From the NCBI RefSeq assembly GCF_011174775.1, contig NZ_JAANHS010000001.1:372001-436000 (forward strand): a stretch of 64,000 nt of DNA, written 5' to 3'. The first letter of the stretch is position 1. Each line of letters opens with the position of its first letter. This DNA comes from Rhodobacter calidifons. Its GTDB lineage: Bacteria > Pseudomonadota > Alphaproteobacteria > Rhodobacterales > Rhodobacteraceae. Made by a program: the position numbers and the translations under genes. Under the pieces are notes generated by a model. The model searched no databases, was not told the origin of the DNA, and was given only the letters and a program-made list of their open reading frames with translations. Shown here piece by piece: positions 9,964 to 20,123 of the stretch.

Positions 9964-12489
9964 ATGACCACTCTGCCAGTTTCCCATGTCCTGCCCGAGC
10001 TTGCCCAGGCGCTGGCCTTGCGCGGGATGGCGGTGTTGCAGGCGCCACCCGGTGCGGGCAAGACGACGCTGGTGCCGCTGGACCTGCTGGCGCGGGGGGT
10101 GGTGGCGGGCCGCATCGTGATGCTGGAGCCGCGCAGGCTGGCGGCGCGGGCGGCGGCCGAGCGGATGGCCGAGACCCTGGGCGAGCCTGTGGGGCGGACG
10201 GTGGGCTACCGGATCCGCGGCGAGGCGCGGGTCTCGGCGGCCACGCGGATCGAGGTGGTGACCGAGGGCATCCTGACCCGGATGATCCAGTCGGACCCGG
10301 AGCTTGCGGGCGTCGGTCTGGTGATCTTCGACGAGTTCCACGAGCGGTCCCTGAACGCCGATCTGGGGCTGGCGCTGTGTCTGGAAGTGCGCGGCGCGCT
10401 GCGCGAGGACCTGAAGCTTCTGGTCATGTCGGCCACGCTGGACGCAGGCCCCGTGGCGGCGCTGATGGGGGATGCGCCCATGGTCACCTCGGCGGGCCGG
10501 GCCTATCCGGTGGAGACGCGGTGGTTGCCGCGCCCGCCCGACCCGAGCCTGCGGCTGGAGGCGGTGGTGGCGGGCGCGGTCAAGGCGGCGCTGACCGAGA
10601 CCGAGGGCGGGATGCTGGTCTTTCTGCCTGGGGAAGGCGAGATCCGGCGCGTCGAGGCGCTGCTGGCCGGTCTGCCGGGTGTGACGGTGCGGCCGCTTTA
10701 CGGCGCGATGGACTTTGCCGCGCAGCGGGCGGCGCTGGCCCCGGTCGAGGGGCGCAAGGTGGTGCTTGCGACCTCGATCGCCGAGACCTCGCTGACCCTG
10801 CCGGACATCCGCGTGGTGGTGGATTCGGGCCGCGCGCGAAGGGCGCGGTTCGATCCGAACTCGGGCATGTCGCGGCTGGTGACCGAACGGGTGACGAAGG
10901 CCGAAGCCGAGCAGCGGAGGGGCCGGGCGGGGCGGGTGGCGGAAGGGGTCTGCTACCGGCTGTGGACCAGGGGAGAGGAGGGCGGTCTGGCCCCCTACCC
11001 TCCGGCCGAGATCGAGGTGGCGGATCTGGCGGGCCTTGCGCTGGAGCTGGCGCTGTGGGGGGGTGCGGACCTGCCCTTCCTGACCCCGCCGCCGGCGGGG
11101 CCCCTGGCCGAGGCGCGCAGCCTTCTCATGGACCTTGGGGCGCTGGACGAGAAGGGCCTCATCACCGCGCATGGCCGGGTGCTGGCCGGGCTGCCGCTGC
11201 ATCCGCGGCTGGGGCACATGCTGGCGGTGGCGGGGCCGGAGGCGGCGGAGCTGGCCGCGCTTCTGGCCGAGCGCGACCCGCTGCGCGGGGCGGGGCCGGA
11301 TCTGGCCTTGCGGATGGCGGCGATCCGGCGCCCGGGGCCGGAGGCCGACCGGGGGGTGGTCGAGCGCATCCGGGCCGAGGCAAAGCGGCTGGCGGCGGCG
11401 GCGAAGGCTCTGGCAGGAAGCCCCCCACCCCCATCCCCTCCCCACGGGGGGGAGGGGAGGCGCGATGCGGAGACGTCGGGCAAGGGTGCCCCCCTCCCCC
11501 CTGGTGGGGGAGGGATGGGGAGGGGGGGCCATGCCCGGGGCCATTCACTGGCCGAGATGGCGGCGCTGGCCTATCCCGACCGGATCGGCCTGCGCCGCAA
11601 GGGTGAGGCGCCGCGCTGGGTGCTGTCGGGCGGCAAGGGGGCGGCGATGGCGCCGGGGTTGCCCCTGTCGGGCGCGCGGCTGATCGTGGCGACCGACCTT
11701 GACGGCGACGCCCGCGAGGCGACCGTGCGGCAGGCGGTGGCGATGTCCGAGGCGGAACTGCGGGGGATTTACGCCGACCGCATCGCCTGGGTCGAGGTCT
11801 GCGAATGGTCACGGCGCGAGGGGCGGGTCGTCTCGCGCCGGCAGGAGCGGCTGGGGGCGCTGGTGCTGGAGGACCGGCACTGGGATGCGCCGCCCGAGGC
11901 CGTGGCCCGCGCCGCGCTGGACGGTGTGCGGGCGCTGGGTCTGCCCTGGTCTCCGGCGGCGCGGCGGCTGCGCGCGCGGGCGCGGCTTGCCCGCGGCGCG
12001 GGCTGGCCGGGGGTGGAGGATGCCGAGCTTCTGGCCACGGCCGAGGACTGGCTGCTGCCGCATCTGGCGGGGGTCAGGACCGAGGCCGATCTCCGCGCGG
12101 TGGATCTGGTGCCGGCCTTGCAGGGCCTGCTGGGCTGGGAAAGGCTGACCGAGTTGGACCGCCTGGTACCCGGACATTTCGAGACCCCGCTGGGGCGGCG
12201 CATCCCCATCGACTACGAAGGCCAGGTGCCCGCGATCGAGGTGCGTCTGCAAGAGATGTTCGGGGTCACCGCGCATCCCGTGGTCGGAGCCGCCCGGCAG
12301 CCCTTGCGCATCACGCTTCTGTCCCCGGCGCACCGCCCGGTGCAGGTGACGACCGACCTGCCGCGCTTCTGGGCGAGCTCCTACGCGGATGTCCGCAAGG
12401 ACATGCGCGGCGCCTATCCCCGGCATCCCTGGCCCGAGGACCCGACCCAGGCCGAGCCCACCTTGCGGGCAAAGCCGCGCGGAACCTGA
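9964..12489 (+). CDS. hrpB: ATP-dependent helicase HrpB
   Basis: A DExH-box helicase of the HrpB family, of unclear cellular role. Motif I is GAGKTTL (residue ~30), motif II DEFHERS, motif III SATLD, with motif VI near QRRGRAGR and the HrpB C-terminal domain ([16 protein letters not shown] onward). The 841-residue length is normal for the family, but residues ~485-525 are a Pro/Gly-rich segment encoded by a palindromic repeat (11419-11530) inserted in frame just before the C-terminal domain. Start ATG 9964 ([13 protein letters not shown]); ATG 9940 is also in frame. Confidence 0.93.
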   Translation: MTTLPVSHVLPELAQALALRGMAVLQAPPGAGKTTLVPLDLLARGVVAGRIVMLEPRRLAARAAAERMAETLGEPVGRTVGYRIRGEARVSAATRIEVVTEGILTRMIQSDPELAGVGLVIFDEFHERSLNADLGLALCLEVRGALREDLKLLVMSATLDAGPVAALMGDAPMVTSAGRAYPVETRWLPRPPDPSLRLEAVVAGAVKAALTETEGGMLVFLPGEGEIRRVEALLAGLPGVTVRPLYGAMDFAAQRAALAPVEGRKVVLATSIAETSLTLPDIRVVVDSGRARRARFDPNSGMSRLVTERVTKAEAEQRRGRAGRVAEGVCYRLWTRGEEGGLAPYPPAEIEVADLAGLALELALWGGADLPFLTPPPAGPLAEARSLLMDLGALDEKGLITAHGRVLAGLPLHPRLGHMLAVAGPEAAELAALLAERDPLRGAGPDLALRMAAIRRPGPEADRGVVERIRAEAKRLAAAAKALAGSPPPPSPPHGGEGRRDAETSGKGAPLPPGGGGMGRGGHARGHSLAEMAALAYPDRIGLRRKGEAPRWVLSGGKGAAMAPGLPLSGARLIVATDLDGDAREATVRQAVAMSEAELRGIYADRIAWVEVCEWSRREGRVVSRRQERLGALVLEDRHWDAPPEAVARAALDGVRALGLPWSPAARRLRARARLARGAGWPGVEDAELLATAEDWLLPHLAGVRTEADLRAVDLVPALQGLLGWERLTELDRLVPGHFETPLGRRIPIDYEGQVPAIEVRLQEMFGVTAHPVVGAARQPLRITLLSPAHRPVQVTTDLPRFWASSYADVRKDMRGAYPRHPWPEDPTQAEPTLRAKPRGT
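11419..11530. repeat. Palindromic, MITE-like element inserted in frame within hrpB
   Basis: A ~112-base element. Its left end (11419-11445, C-rich, with core CCCCCATCCCCTCCCCAC) is closely matched by the reverse complement of its right end (11503-11530, core GTGGGGGAGGGATGGGG). The inner portions (GGGGGGGAGGGGAGG and CCCCCCTCCCCCCT) also pair, so the whole can fold as one long cruciform. Its length and frame keep hrpB open, adding a low-complexity segment ([13 protein letters not shown] to [12 protein letters not shown]). Confidence 0.75.
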
Positions 12490-12514
12490 GGCCGCGCTTC
12501 TGTCCGGCGTCGGA

Positions 12515-12572
12515 CTGGAGGGTTTCGCACCCTCCAGACCTCCCGCGGAGTATTTCGGACGAGGGCAAGCAC
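12515..12572 (+). repeat. Hairpin plus ATTT repeat, copy 1 (after hrpB)
   Basis: The hairpin CTGGAGGG-TTTCGCA-CCCTCCAG (12515-12537) is followed by GACCTCCCGCGGAGTATTTC and a purine-rich tail. Copy 2 is at 15578-15629, with a differently sequenced but compensating stem and the same downstream layout (CCCGTGGGATATTTGG, then a purine-rich tail). It sits 26 bases after hrpB and probably ends its transcript. The rest of 12490-12755 shows no gene. Confidence 0.6.
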
Positions 12573-12755
12573 AGGCCGGTGCGAGTTTGCGCGACCGGAA
12601 TGTCTGAGGGCTGTCTCACGGCATGGGTCCGGTCACCGGGGCGCCGGCCGGGCGGGGCGAAAACCTTGCAACCCTGCAATACGGATTGATCGCAGCGGCC
12701 TTTCCGTCCCGGCAAGCCTGCCCTATGACAGGCGCTAACAGTCAAGAGGCGGATC

Positions 12756-13967
12756 ATGCGGGTGGATGTGCAGGCCCGGCGCGCGCGGTGGGCGGTGGCG
12801 GCGATGTTCCTGGCCAATGGCATCGTCATGGGGGCCTGGGCGCCGCAGATCCCTTTGCTGATGCCGCGCCATGCGGTGACGGAATCGGTCCTGGGACTGC
12901 TGATCCTGGTTCTGGGGCTGGGGGCGGTGACGGCCATGCTGTTCGCCGGGCGGCTGATCGGGCGGTTCGGCGGACGACGGGTGCTGTCCTGGTTCTCGCT
13001 GGCGCTGATCCCCGTCCTGCCGATGGTGGTCTTTTCGCCGAACCTCTGGGCGCTGGCCCTGTTCATGGCGATCTTCGGCGCGATGGTGGGCTGCATGGAC
13101 GTGGCGATGAATGCGCAGGCGGTCGCGATCGAGCGGCGGCTGGCGAAGGCGATCATGTCCGCCTCGCACGGGTTCTGGAGCCTGGGCGGCTTCATCGGCG
13201 GGTCGGCAGGGGCCTGGGTCATCGCGCAGTGGGGATCAGAAGTGCAGTCGCTGGCCACCGCTGCGGTCGTTGCCGGGATCGTGCTGGCCGCGATGCCCTT
13301 TCTCTTGCCCGATGCGCCACGGCCGGGAGCGGGGCCGGCGGCGACAGCGGCGGTCCCTGCCCCGAGGACGAAGCTGTTCCCGAAGGATGCCCACGTCTGG
13401 CTTCTGGGCTTTCTGGCGCTGGCCGCGATGGTGCCCGAAGGCGCGGTGCTGGACTGGGCGGCGATCTACATGCAGAAGGAGCTGGGGGCGGAAATCTTCG
13501 TCTCGGGCCTGGGCTTTGCCTTCTTCGCCGGCGCGATGGCCCTGATGCGGTTCCTTGGGGACCGGGTGCGCAACCGCCTGGGCGCGGTGCGGACGCTGCG
13601 GATCTCGGGCTGGCTGGGCGCGGCGGGGATGATGGGCGGGGCGGTGGCAAGCGCGGAGTGGATGGTGATCCTGAGCTTCTTCGTCGCGGGCCTGGGGATC
13701 GCCAACATGGTGCCGATCCTGTTCTCGGCCGCCGGCAACCACCCGCGCCTGCCTGCGGCCAGTGCGATCTCGATCGTGACGATGGTCGGCTACTGCGGCA
13801 TCCTCGTCGCGCCGTCGAGCATCGGCTTCCTGGCCGAGCATCTGGGCTTTCGCCCGACCTATGCCGGGCTGTCGCTCGTGCTGGTCCTGGTGGCGCTGCT
13901 GGCCACCCGGACGGCGGACGCGGACGGGGCGCGGGCGCTGTCACGGGCTGCGCCTCGGGCGGCCTGA
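12756..13967 (+). CDS. Major facilitator superfamily transporter
   Basis: A 403-residue inner-membrane protein with about 12 hydrophobic spans in two halves joined by a polar Pro/Ala-rich loop (~residues 190-208). The A-motif-like loop between TM2 and TM3 is GRLIGRFGGRRVL. It resembles the YbjJ-type MFS group, whose substrates are mostly unknown. Substrate cannot be inferred from context: it lies alone between hrpB and a convergent DUF1993 gene. Confidence 0.85.
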   Translation: MRVDVQARRARWAVAAMFLANGIVMGAWAPQIPLLMPRHAVTESVLGLLILVLGLGAVTAMLFAGRLIGRFGGRRVLSWFSLALIPVLPMVVFSPNLWALALFMAIFGAMVGCMDVAMNAQAVAIERRLAKAIMSASHGFWSLGGFIGGSAGAWVIAQWGSEVQSLATAAVVAGIVLAAMPFLLPDAPRPGAGPAATAAVPAPRTKLFPKDAHVWLLGFLALAAMVPEGAVLDWAAIYMQKELGAEIFVSGLGFAFFAGAMALMRFLGDRVRNRLGAVRTLRISGWLGAAGMMGGAVASAEWMVILSFFVAGLGIANMVPILFSAAGNHPRLPAASAISIVTMVGYCGILVAPSSIGFLAEHLGFRPTYAGLSLVLVLVALLATRTADADGARALSRAAPRAA

Positions 13968-13990
13968 GGTCCGGCCCGCGCGTCCCCTGG

Positions 13991-14485
13991 TCAGGGCGCG
14001 CCCATGTAGTCGCGCTTGCCCAGTTCGACCCCGTTGTGGCGCAGGATGTCGTAGGCGGTGGTCAGGTGGAAGAAGAACTGCGGCAGACTGTAGAAGGAAA
14101 GGAATTCCTCGCCCGGCAGCACCATGTCGCGGCCTCCGGCCTTGAAGCGGATCTCGCGCGTCTCGGCATGGGCGAAGTCCTCGGGCTGGAAGCTGCCCAT
14201 GTAGCCCCGCGTGGCGCGGATGCGGTCCTTCAGTTCGGCGAAGGTCGCCTCGGTGTCGGGAAAACCCTTCGGCTCGACCCCCGCCAGCCGGGCGGTGCCG
14301 CGGGCGGCGAAGTCGCAGGCCAGCTGCACCTGCCGCGTGAAGGAGAACATGTCGGGGAAAAGCCGGGCCGCAAGGATCACCTCGGGCTTGATGTTCCGGG
14401 CGGTGCAATGCGCCTCGGCCTTGTCGAGGATGGCGCCGAGGGCGGACAGGAAACGGTCGAAGACGGCGACGGAACGGCGGTGCAT
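13991..14485 (-). CDS. DUF1993 family protein
   Basis: A 164-residue soluble protein that matches DUF1993, predicted in other species to have a DinB-like four-helix fold; function unknown. Recognisable blocks are DRFLSALGAILDKAEAHC, RLFPDMFSFTRQVQLACDFA and FFHLTTAYDILRHNGVELGK. ATG 14485 is preferred since GAAAGGAG lies 7 bases upstream; an in-frame TTG two codons earlier is less likely. It is downstream of argF on the same strand, separated by hairpin repeat B. Confidence 0.85.
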   Translation of the reverse strand: MHRRSVAVFDRFLSALGAILDKAEAHCTARNIKPEVILAARLFPDMFSFTRQVQLACDFAARGTARLAGVEPKGFPDTEATFAELKDRIRATRGYMGSFQPEDFAHAETREIRFKAGGRDMVLPGEEFLSFYSLPQFFFHLTTAYDILRHNGVELGKRDYMGAP

Positions 14486-14556
14486 GGGCAAGCTCCTTTC
14501 CCGCGCAGGGTCTGGCGCTGCGGGCGTGAAGTCAAGCCGGAGGGCCGGCCCGGGCG

Positions 14557-14602
14557 CCGGAATTCGCGACGAATTCCGGACCGATTTCCATTCGGAAATC
14601 GG
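14557..14602. repeat. Tandem-hairpin repeat, locus B
   Basis: Two abutting hairpins: CCGGAATTCG-CGA-CGAATTCCGG (14557-14579) and CCGATTTCC-ATTC-GGAAATCGG (14581-14602). Both arms recur at loci D (50836) and E (62913). It lies 22 bases after the argF stop, consistent with a transcript end. Confidence 0.85.
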
Positions 14603-14624
14603 CGCCGCGCCCCGGGGTCCGGTG

Positions 14625-15551
14625 TCAGACCTCGAGGCACCAGCGCATGATCGCCTTCTGGGCGTGCAGGCGGTTCTCGGCCTCGTCGAAGATCACCGAG
14701 TGGGGGCCGTCCATCACCGCGCTTGTCGCCTCGTCGTTGCGATGCGCGGGCAGGCAATGCATGAACAGGCTGTCCGGCTTGGCGCGGCTCATCAGCTGTT
14801 CGTTCACCTGATAGGGGCGCAGCTGGTTGTGGCGGCGTTCCTTGGCGCTTTCGGGGTCGTGCATCGAGACCCAGGTGTCGGTGACAACCAGATCGGCGCC
14901 TTCCACGGCGGTGAAGGGATCGCGCTGGATGGTGACCTTCGAGCCCTTGTCGCGGGCGAACTGGACGAATTTGTCTTCGGGGTCGAGCGTTTCCGGCCCG
15001 GTGAAGGTGAAGTCGAAGCCGAACTGGCCGGCGGCATGCAGGAAGGAGGCGCAGACGTTGTTGCCGTCGCCGCACCAGACGACCTTTTTCCCTGCGATGG
15101 GGCCGCGATGTTCCTCATACGTCATCACGTCGGCCATGATCTGGCAGGGATGGGTGCGGTTCGTGAGGCCGTTGATGACCGGGACCGTGGCATGTTCGGC
15201 CATCTCCAGCAGCGTCGCCTCCTCGAAGGTGCGGATCATGATGAGATCGACATAGCGGGACAGGACGCGCGCGGTGTCGGCGATGGTCTCGCCATGGCCG
15301 AGCTGCATCTCCTTGCCCGAGAGCACCATGGTCTCGCCCCCCATCTGGCGCACGCCCACGTCGAAGCTGACGCGGGTGCGGGTCGAGGGTTTCTCGAAGA
15401 TCAGCGCGACCATGCGGCCCTTGAGCGGCTGGTCATCGTCTGGCGCGCCTTTCGGGCGGCCGCCCCGCGCGGATTTCATTTTCTGCGCGCTGTCGATCAT
15501 GGCCCGCAGATGCGCGGGGTCGGTCTTGTGGATGTCGAGGAAGTGGTTCAT
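14625..15551 (-). CDS. argF: Ornithine carbamoyltransferase
   Basis: Converts ornithine and carbamoyl phosphate to citrulline in arginine biosynthesis. The 308-residue protein has the carbamoyl-phosphate site [22 protein letters not shown], and the ornithine-binding FMHCLPAHR. Start [12 protein letters not shown]; the upstream frame is open but not protein-like. It follows argD on the same strand with 78 bases between, holding copy 2 of the hairpin-ATTT repeat. The two steps are linked in the same pathway and probably co-transcribed. Confidence 0.96.
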   Translation of the reverse strand: MNHFLDIHKTDPAHLRAMIDSAQKMKSARGGRPKGAPDDDQPLKGRMVALIFEKPSTRTRVSFDVGVRQMGGETMVLSGKEMQLGHGETIADTARVLSRYVDLIMIRTFEEATLLEMAEHATVPVINGLTNRTHPCQIMADVMTYEEHRGPIAGKKVVWCGDGNNVCASFLHAAGQFGFDFTFTGPETLDPEDKFVQFARDKGSKVTIQRDPFTAVEGADLVVTDTWVSMHDPESAKERRHNQLRPYQVNEQLMSRAKPDSLFMHCLPAHRNDEATSAVMDGPHSVIFDEAENRLHAQKAIMRWCLEV

Positions 15552-15577
15552 GTCGTTTCGCTTCTTGGGACCCGAGG

Positions 15578-15629
15578 CCGGGGGTTTCACACCCCCGGAC
15601 CCCCGTGGGATATTTGGGGACAGATGAAA
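15578..15629 (+). repeat. Hairpin plus ATTT repeat, copy 2 (between argD and argF)
   Basis: The stem CCGGGGGT-TTCAC-ACCCCCGG (15578-15598) is followed by ACCCCCGTGGGATATTTGGG and a purine-rich tail. Compared with copy 1 (12515) the stem bases differ while pairing is kept and the ATTT block is conserved. It lies inside the argD-argF unit, on the opposite strand sense to those genes. Confidence 0.6.
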
Positions 15630-16820
<1,191 letters not shown>

Positions 16821-17164
16821 GGAACGGGGTCCTTGGATGGTGAAAGCCAATGGGTGCCCGAGGGCTGGCCTTGAGTCAACTTGGGGAAGGAATGGCGCGG
16901 GGGGCGCCGGTGACGGCGGGACGGACGTCAGACGCGGCGGCGTCGGCGCAAGGCGGGGAAATGGCGGGATCCGGCGGTCATGCCGGCGGCATAGCGGGAA
17001 TGGCCGCGCCGGTAAAGCGGTTTTCTGCGCGTGTCCCGCCGCCCCGTCGCGGGGTCCGTTTTTCGCTGGAAATGACCTGTAAACGCTGGCAAGGCACAGT
17101 GAGATCGTGCCGGGGACATCGCCCCGGCAGAAGGCAGGCAACAGGCCGAGGGTCCGGGACAGGC
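16821..17164. other. 344-base divergent intergenic region (argD / Hint gene)
   Basis: GC-rich with no ORF carrying a ribosome site and no hairpin-T terminator. It must contain promoters for argD (leftward) and the Hint gene (rightward). On the minus strand a TTGACT near 16876 is a possible -35 for argD but lacks a good -10. An AT-richer patch around 17055-17085 may hold the rightward promoter. Confidence 0.4.
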
Positions 17165-18100
17165 ATGAATGCGACGTGCATCACCGTCGGCGTCTTTGCG
17201 CTGGACCAGATCCTGTTGCCGGGCGGCGGGGCTGCCAAGGGCTGGCCGCAACGGCTTGCCGAGGGCGGTGCGGCGCTGGCCGACGGGGCGGAGCCCGTTG
17301 CCCTGTCGCTGGCGCTGGGCCCGGACGGCCCTGTCCTGGCCCGTCCGGCCCGGCTGGGCCGGACCCTTTGGCCGGAGGGCGCAAATGTGCAGGTCGAGGA
17401 CATCGCCGGGCGGCAGGGGCTTTTCCTGGTCCGCTGCGGCGGCAAGCCCGCGGCGCTGGCCATGGCGGCACCCTGGACGGCGGGCGACGGCCTGCCCGAG
17501 GGCGCGCACGCCCCCCCGGAGGCACCCGCGGCCTTTGCCGCCGGCACGCTGATCGACACGCCGGACGGACCGCGCCCGGCGGGGTCGCTGACGGCGGGCG
17601 ATGTGGTGACGACGCTGTCCAACGGGTCGCGCCCCTTGCGCTGGGTCGGGCGGCGGCGGGTCTCGGCGATCGAGATGCTGGCGCGCCCCGGCCTGCGACC
17701 GGTGGTCCTTGCGCCGGGCCTTCTGGGCAATGCGCGCGAGCTGGTCGTCTCGGCCCGGCAGCGGCTTCTGATCGACGACTGGCGCGCCGAGGTCTATTTC
17801 GGCGAGGACCGGGTGCTGGTCTCGGCCGGGGCGCTGGTCGATGACCAGGGGGTGCGGCCCATGCTCGCGGAGGCGGGGGTGGAGTATGTGGTCCTGCTGT
17901 GCGACCGGCACGAGGTTCTGCTGGCGGAAGGCGCGTTGAGCGAAAGCTTCCACCCGGGCGACGAGGGGCTGGAGGGGCTGGACGCGGAGGCCCGCGCCAC
18001 GCTGGCGCAGGTGGTCTCGGAGGCGGATCTTGCGCGACGGCGCGCGGCCTATCCCATCCTGCGCGGCTCGGAGGCGCGGGCCTTGCGGTTGCAGGGCTAG
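17165..18100 (+). CDS. Hint-domain (hedgehog/intein-like) protein, apparent nucleophile substitution
   Basis: A 311-residue protein. Residues ~115-275 match the Hint_2 family common in Rhodobacteraceae: AAGTLIDTPDGPRPAGSLTA, GDVVTTLSNGSRPLRWVGRR, and a late block with LVVSARQRLLIDD and LLCDRHEVLLAEG. Such domains are usually appended to secreted calcium-binding proteins. Here the residue before F-A-A-G-T, normally the nucleophilic Cys, is Ala (PAAFAAGT), so self-cleavage is not expected. The N-terminal ~115 residues are Ala/Gly-rich with no repeats. Stop overlaps the convergent hydrolase stop by 4 bases. Confidence 0.8.
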   Translation: MNATCITVGVFALDQILLPGGGAAKGWPQRLAEGGAALADGAEPVALSLALGPDGPVLARPARLGRTLWPEGANVQVEDIAGRQGLFLVRCGGKPAALAMAAPWTAGDGLPEGAHAPPEAPAAFAAGTLIDTPDGPRPAGSLTAGDVVTTLSNGSRPLRWVGRRRVSAIEMLARPGLRPVVLAPGLLGNARELVVSARQRLLIDDWRAEVYFGEDRVLVSAGALVDDQGVRPMLAEAGVEYVVLLCDRHEVLLAEGALSESFHPGDEGLEGLDAEARATLAQVVSEADLARRRAAYPILRGSEARALRLQG

Positions 18101-19236
18101 GGGCCGGCGCAGATTTCGGTCAGCATGGCGATGACCGGCGGATACCAGTCCGGGTCATAGCCGTGGGCGTCCTGGAGGACCGAGAGATAACAGGCCACCC
18201 GCCCCGTTGCCGGGTTCGCCACCAGATACTGCCCGCCATAGCCGCCATGACCGACCCAGGTGCCGTCGGTGTTGGTCTGGTTCGAATAGCGCAGGTGGCC
18301 GCGCGGGGCGGGCATCGGCACGCCACCGGCAAGCGTGCGGTCCAGGAAGGCGGCCGAGCCGAAGGCGGTGCCGTCCACCCCGCGCCCGTTGCGGGCAAAA
18401 AGCGCGCCATAGCGGCAGAGGTCGCGCGCCGTGAGGCAGATGCCGCCCGAGAAGATCGGCGTTCCGGCGCGGTCGGTGCCCATGTGCAGCACGCCCTCGA
18501 TCCCCGCCGCGTCGGCCAGATCGGCAAGCCAGGCGCGCAGGGGCCGCCCGCCCCGCGCCTCGGCGGCCAGCATCAGGACATCGGTATTGGCGCTTTTGTA
18601 CAGGCTGGCCCCGGTCCGGTTCACGCTGTCCCCGGCCCCGGGGGCCAGGCCGATCCCGGCCAGAAGCTCGGCCATCAGCGGCTCGGGCCCCTGCGGCAGG
18701 CGCATGCCCATGGCCGTTTCGAACTGGAACACGGTGGTGAAGGGGTCGGTGTAATCCTCGTTGAAGGCGTTGTGCACATCCATGTTCAGCGCCTGCTGCA
18801 CCGTGGCATCGCGGTAGCCCGGGCCCAGCCAGGGCAGGATCGCGCCCAGGGGTTCGTCCAGCGCGATCCGCCCCGCTTCCCACAGGTGGCCCAGGATCAG
18901 GTTCGCCGCCATCTTCGAGATCGACATGATGGCATGCGGACGGTCGGGGCCGAAATCCGGGGCATAGGCCTCGTAGAGAAGCCGGTTGCCCTCGGTCACC
19001 GCCAGGGCCGAGAACCAGGGGCTTGCCGTCAGGCGGCGCACATCTTCGCGCGCGGGGATCCCGAGGTCGGCGGTCAGGCGCAGGTCAAGGACCGAGGCGG
19101 CGCGGAACCCGAGGCTGTAGCGGGCGATCCGGTGCAGGGTGTGAAAGCCCTGCCGGCGGTGCGGGGCCGCATTCCAGCGCGGGTGGTGGTCGGGGCCGAC
19201 GCTGAGATCGGGGTTGGGATGGGTCTGCGGCTGCAT
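18097..19236 (-). CDS. Serine hydrolase of the beta-lactamase/DD-peptidase fold
   Basis: A 379-residue member of the class C beta-lactamase-like family (esterases, DD-peptidases, amide hydrolases). The catalytic SxxK is S105-I-S-K108, the second motif YKSANTD is of the YxN type, and HGGYGG sits where the third KTG/HxG motif is expected. No signal peptide is evident, suggesting a cytoplasmic esterase or amidase rather than a cell-wall enzyme. Substrate unknown. Confidence 0.85.
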   Translation of the reverse strand: MQPQTHPNPDLSVGPDHHPRWNAAPHRRQGFHTLHRIARYSLGFRAASVLDLRLTADLGIPAREDVRRLTASPWFSALAVTEGNRLLYEAYAPDFGPDRPHAIMSISKMAANLILGHLWEAGRIALDEPLGAILPWLGPGYRDATVQQALNMDVHNAFNEDYTDPFTTVFQFETAMGMRLPQGPEPLMAELLAGIGLAPGAGDSVNRTGASLYKSANTDVLMLAAEARGGRPLRAWLADLADAAGIEGVLHMGTDRAGTPIFSGGICLTARDLCRYGALFARNGRGVDGTAFGSAAFLDRTLAGGVPMPAPRGHLRYSNQTNTDGTWVGHGGYGGQYLVANPATGRVACYLSVLQDAHGYDPDWYPPVIAMLTEICAGP

Positions 19237-19400
19237 CGGGCGCCTCCTTGCATATCCGAGCCTACGCGCTGCCCCCTGGGCGGGTCAGGTCAGGAGGACC
19301 GGCATCGACGTCGCCGCGATCCGCAGTTATGCTGGCGGGCCAAGGTGACGGCTGGATGACACTTTCACGGCCAGCCCGAGGGGACCGTTTCGGCCCGCCC

Positions 19401-19430
19401 TTGCGGCCCCTGCCCCGGGGCGGATAGAAT
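19401..19430 (+). promoter_or_regulatory. Candidate promoter of gcrA
   Basis: TTGCGG (19401-19406) and TAGAAT (19425-19430), 18-base spacing, 30 bases upstream of the gcrA ATG. No GANTC methylation site is seen within the element itself. Confidence 0.45.
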
Positions 19431-19460
19431 GGGGCGGCAATCAGACAGGCGGAGAACAGG

Positions 19461-20063
19461 ATGTCCTGGACGGACGAGCGGGTCGAGACGCTGAAGCGCA
19501 TGTGGAACGAAGGCCAGTCGGCCAGCCAGATCGCCAAGGAACTGGGTGGCGTGACGCGCAATGCGGTCATCGGCAAGGTGCACCGGCTGGGCCTGTCGAA
19601 CCGGGTCGGCGGCAAGGACGAGGAAGAGGCCGCCCCGGCGCCGGCCCCGGCCGCCGCGCAGGCGGCCCGGCCCGAGCCGGCCCCGCGCCCCGATCCCGCC
19701 CCGCGCACCGAAGCGCCACGCCCGGCGGCTGCGGCAGCGCCGCAGGCCGCTCCGGTCTCGAACGTGACGCCCCTGCCGGTGCGCAAGGCGATCATCCCCG
19801 CCGGCCAGCCCCTGCCGCCGCAGCCCAGCCAGAACGAGATCAGCCCCGAGGCGCTGGCCTCGGTGCGCGAGGTGGAAAAGCGCGCGCGCAAGCTTTCGCT
19901 GATGGAACTGACCGAGCGCACCTGCAAATGGCCGATCGGCGACCCCGCGACCGAGGATTTCTGGTTCTGCGGCCTGCCCTCGCTGCCCGGCAAACCCTAT
20001 TGCGAAGCGCATGTCGGCGTGGCCTTCCAGCCGATGAGCGCGCGGCGCGACCGCCGCCGCTGA
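19461..20063 (+). CDS. gcrA: GcrA cell-cycle transcription regulator
   Basis: An alphaproteobacterial regulator that binds sigma70 RNA polymerase and, in species with CcrM, activates promoters carrying methylated GANTC sites. The 200-residue protein has the N-terminal helix-turn-helix (WTDERVETLKRMWNEGQSAS, then RNAVIGKVHRLGL), a long Ala/Pro-rich linker (~residues 55-115), and the C-terminal GcrA block (TCKWPIGDPATEDFWFCG, then KPYCEAH). The linker explains the size over shorter homologues. Confidence 0.96.
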   Translation: MSWTDERVETLKRMWNEGQSASQIAKELGGVTRNAVIGKVHRLGLSNRVGGKDEEEAAPAPAPAAAQAARPEPAPRPDPAPRTEAPRPAAAAAPQAAPVSNVTPLPVRKAIIPAGQPLPPQPSQNEISPEALASVREVEKRARKLSLMELTERTCKWPIGDPATEDFWFCGLPSLPGKPYCEAHVGVAFQPMSARRDRRR

Positions 20064-20123
20064 TGCCGAGCCTGGCGCGCGGGTCGGGGAAGAACCCGAC
20101 CCCGCCGCCGCCGGTTGCACCGC

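Noticed and set aside
12623-14650. Plus-strand 675-codon frame
   Set aside because: Out-of-frame shadow of the MFS transporter extending antisense over DUF1993; low-complexity product.
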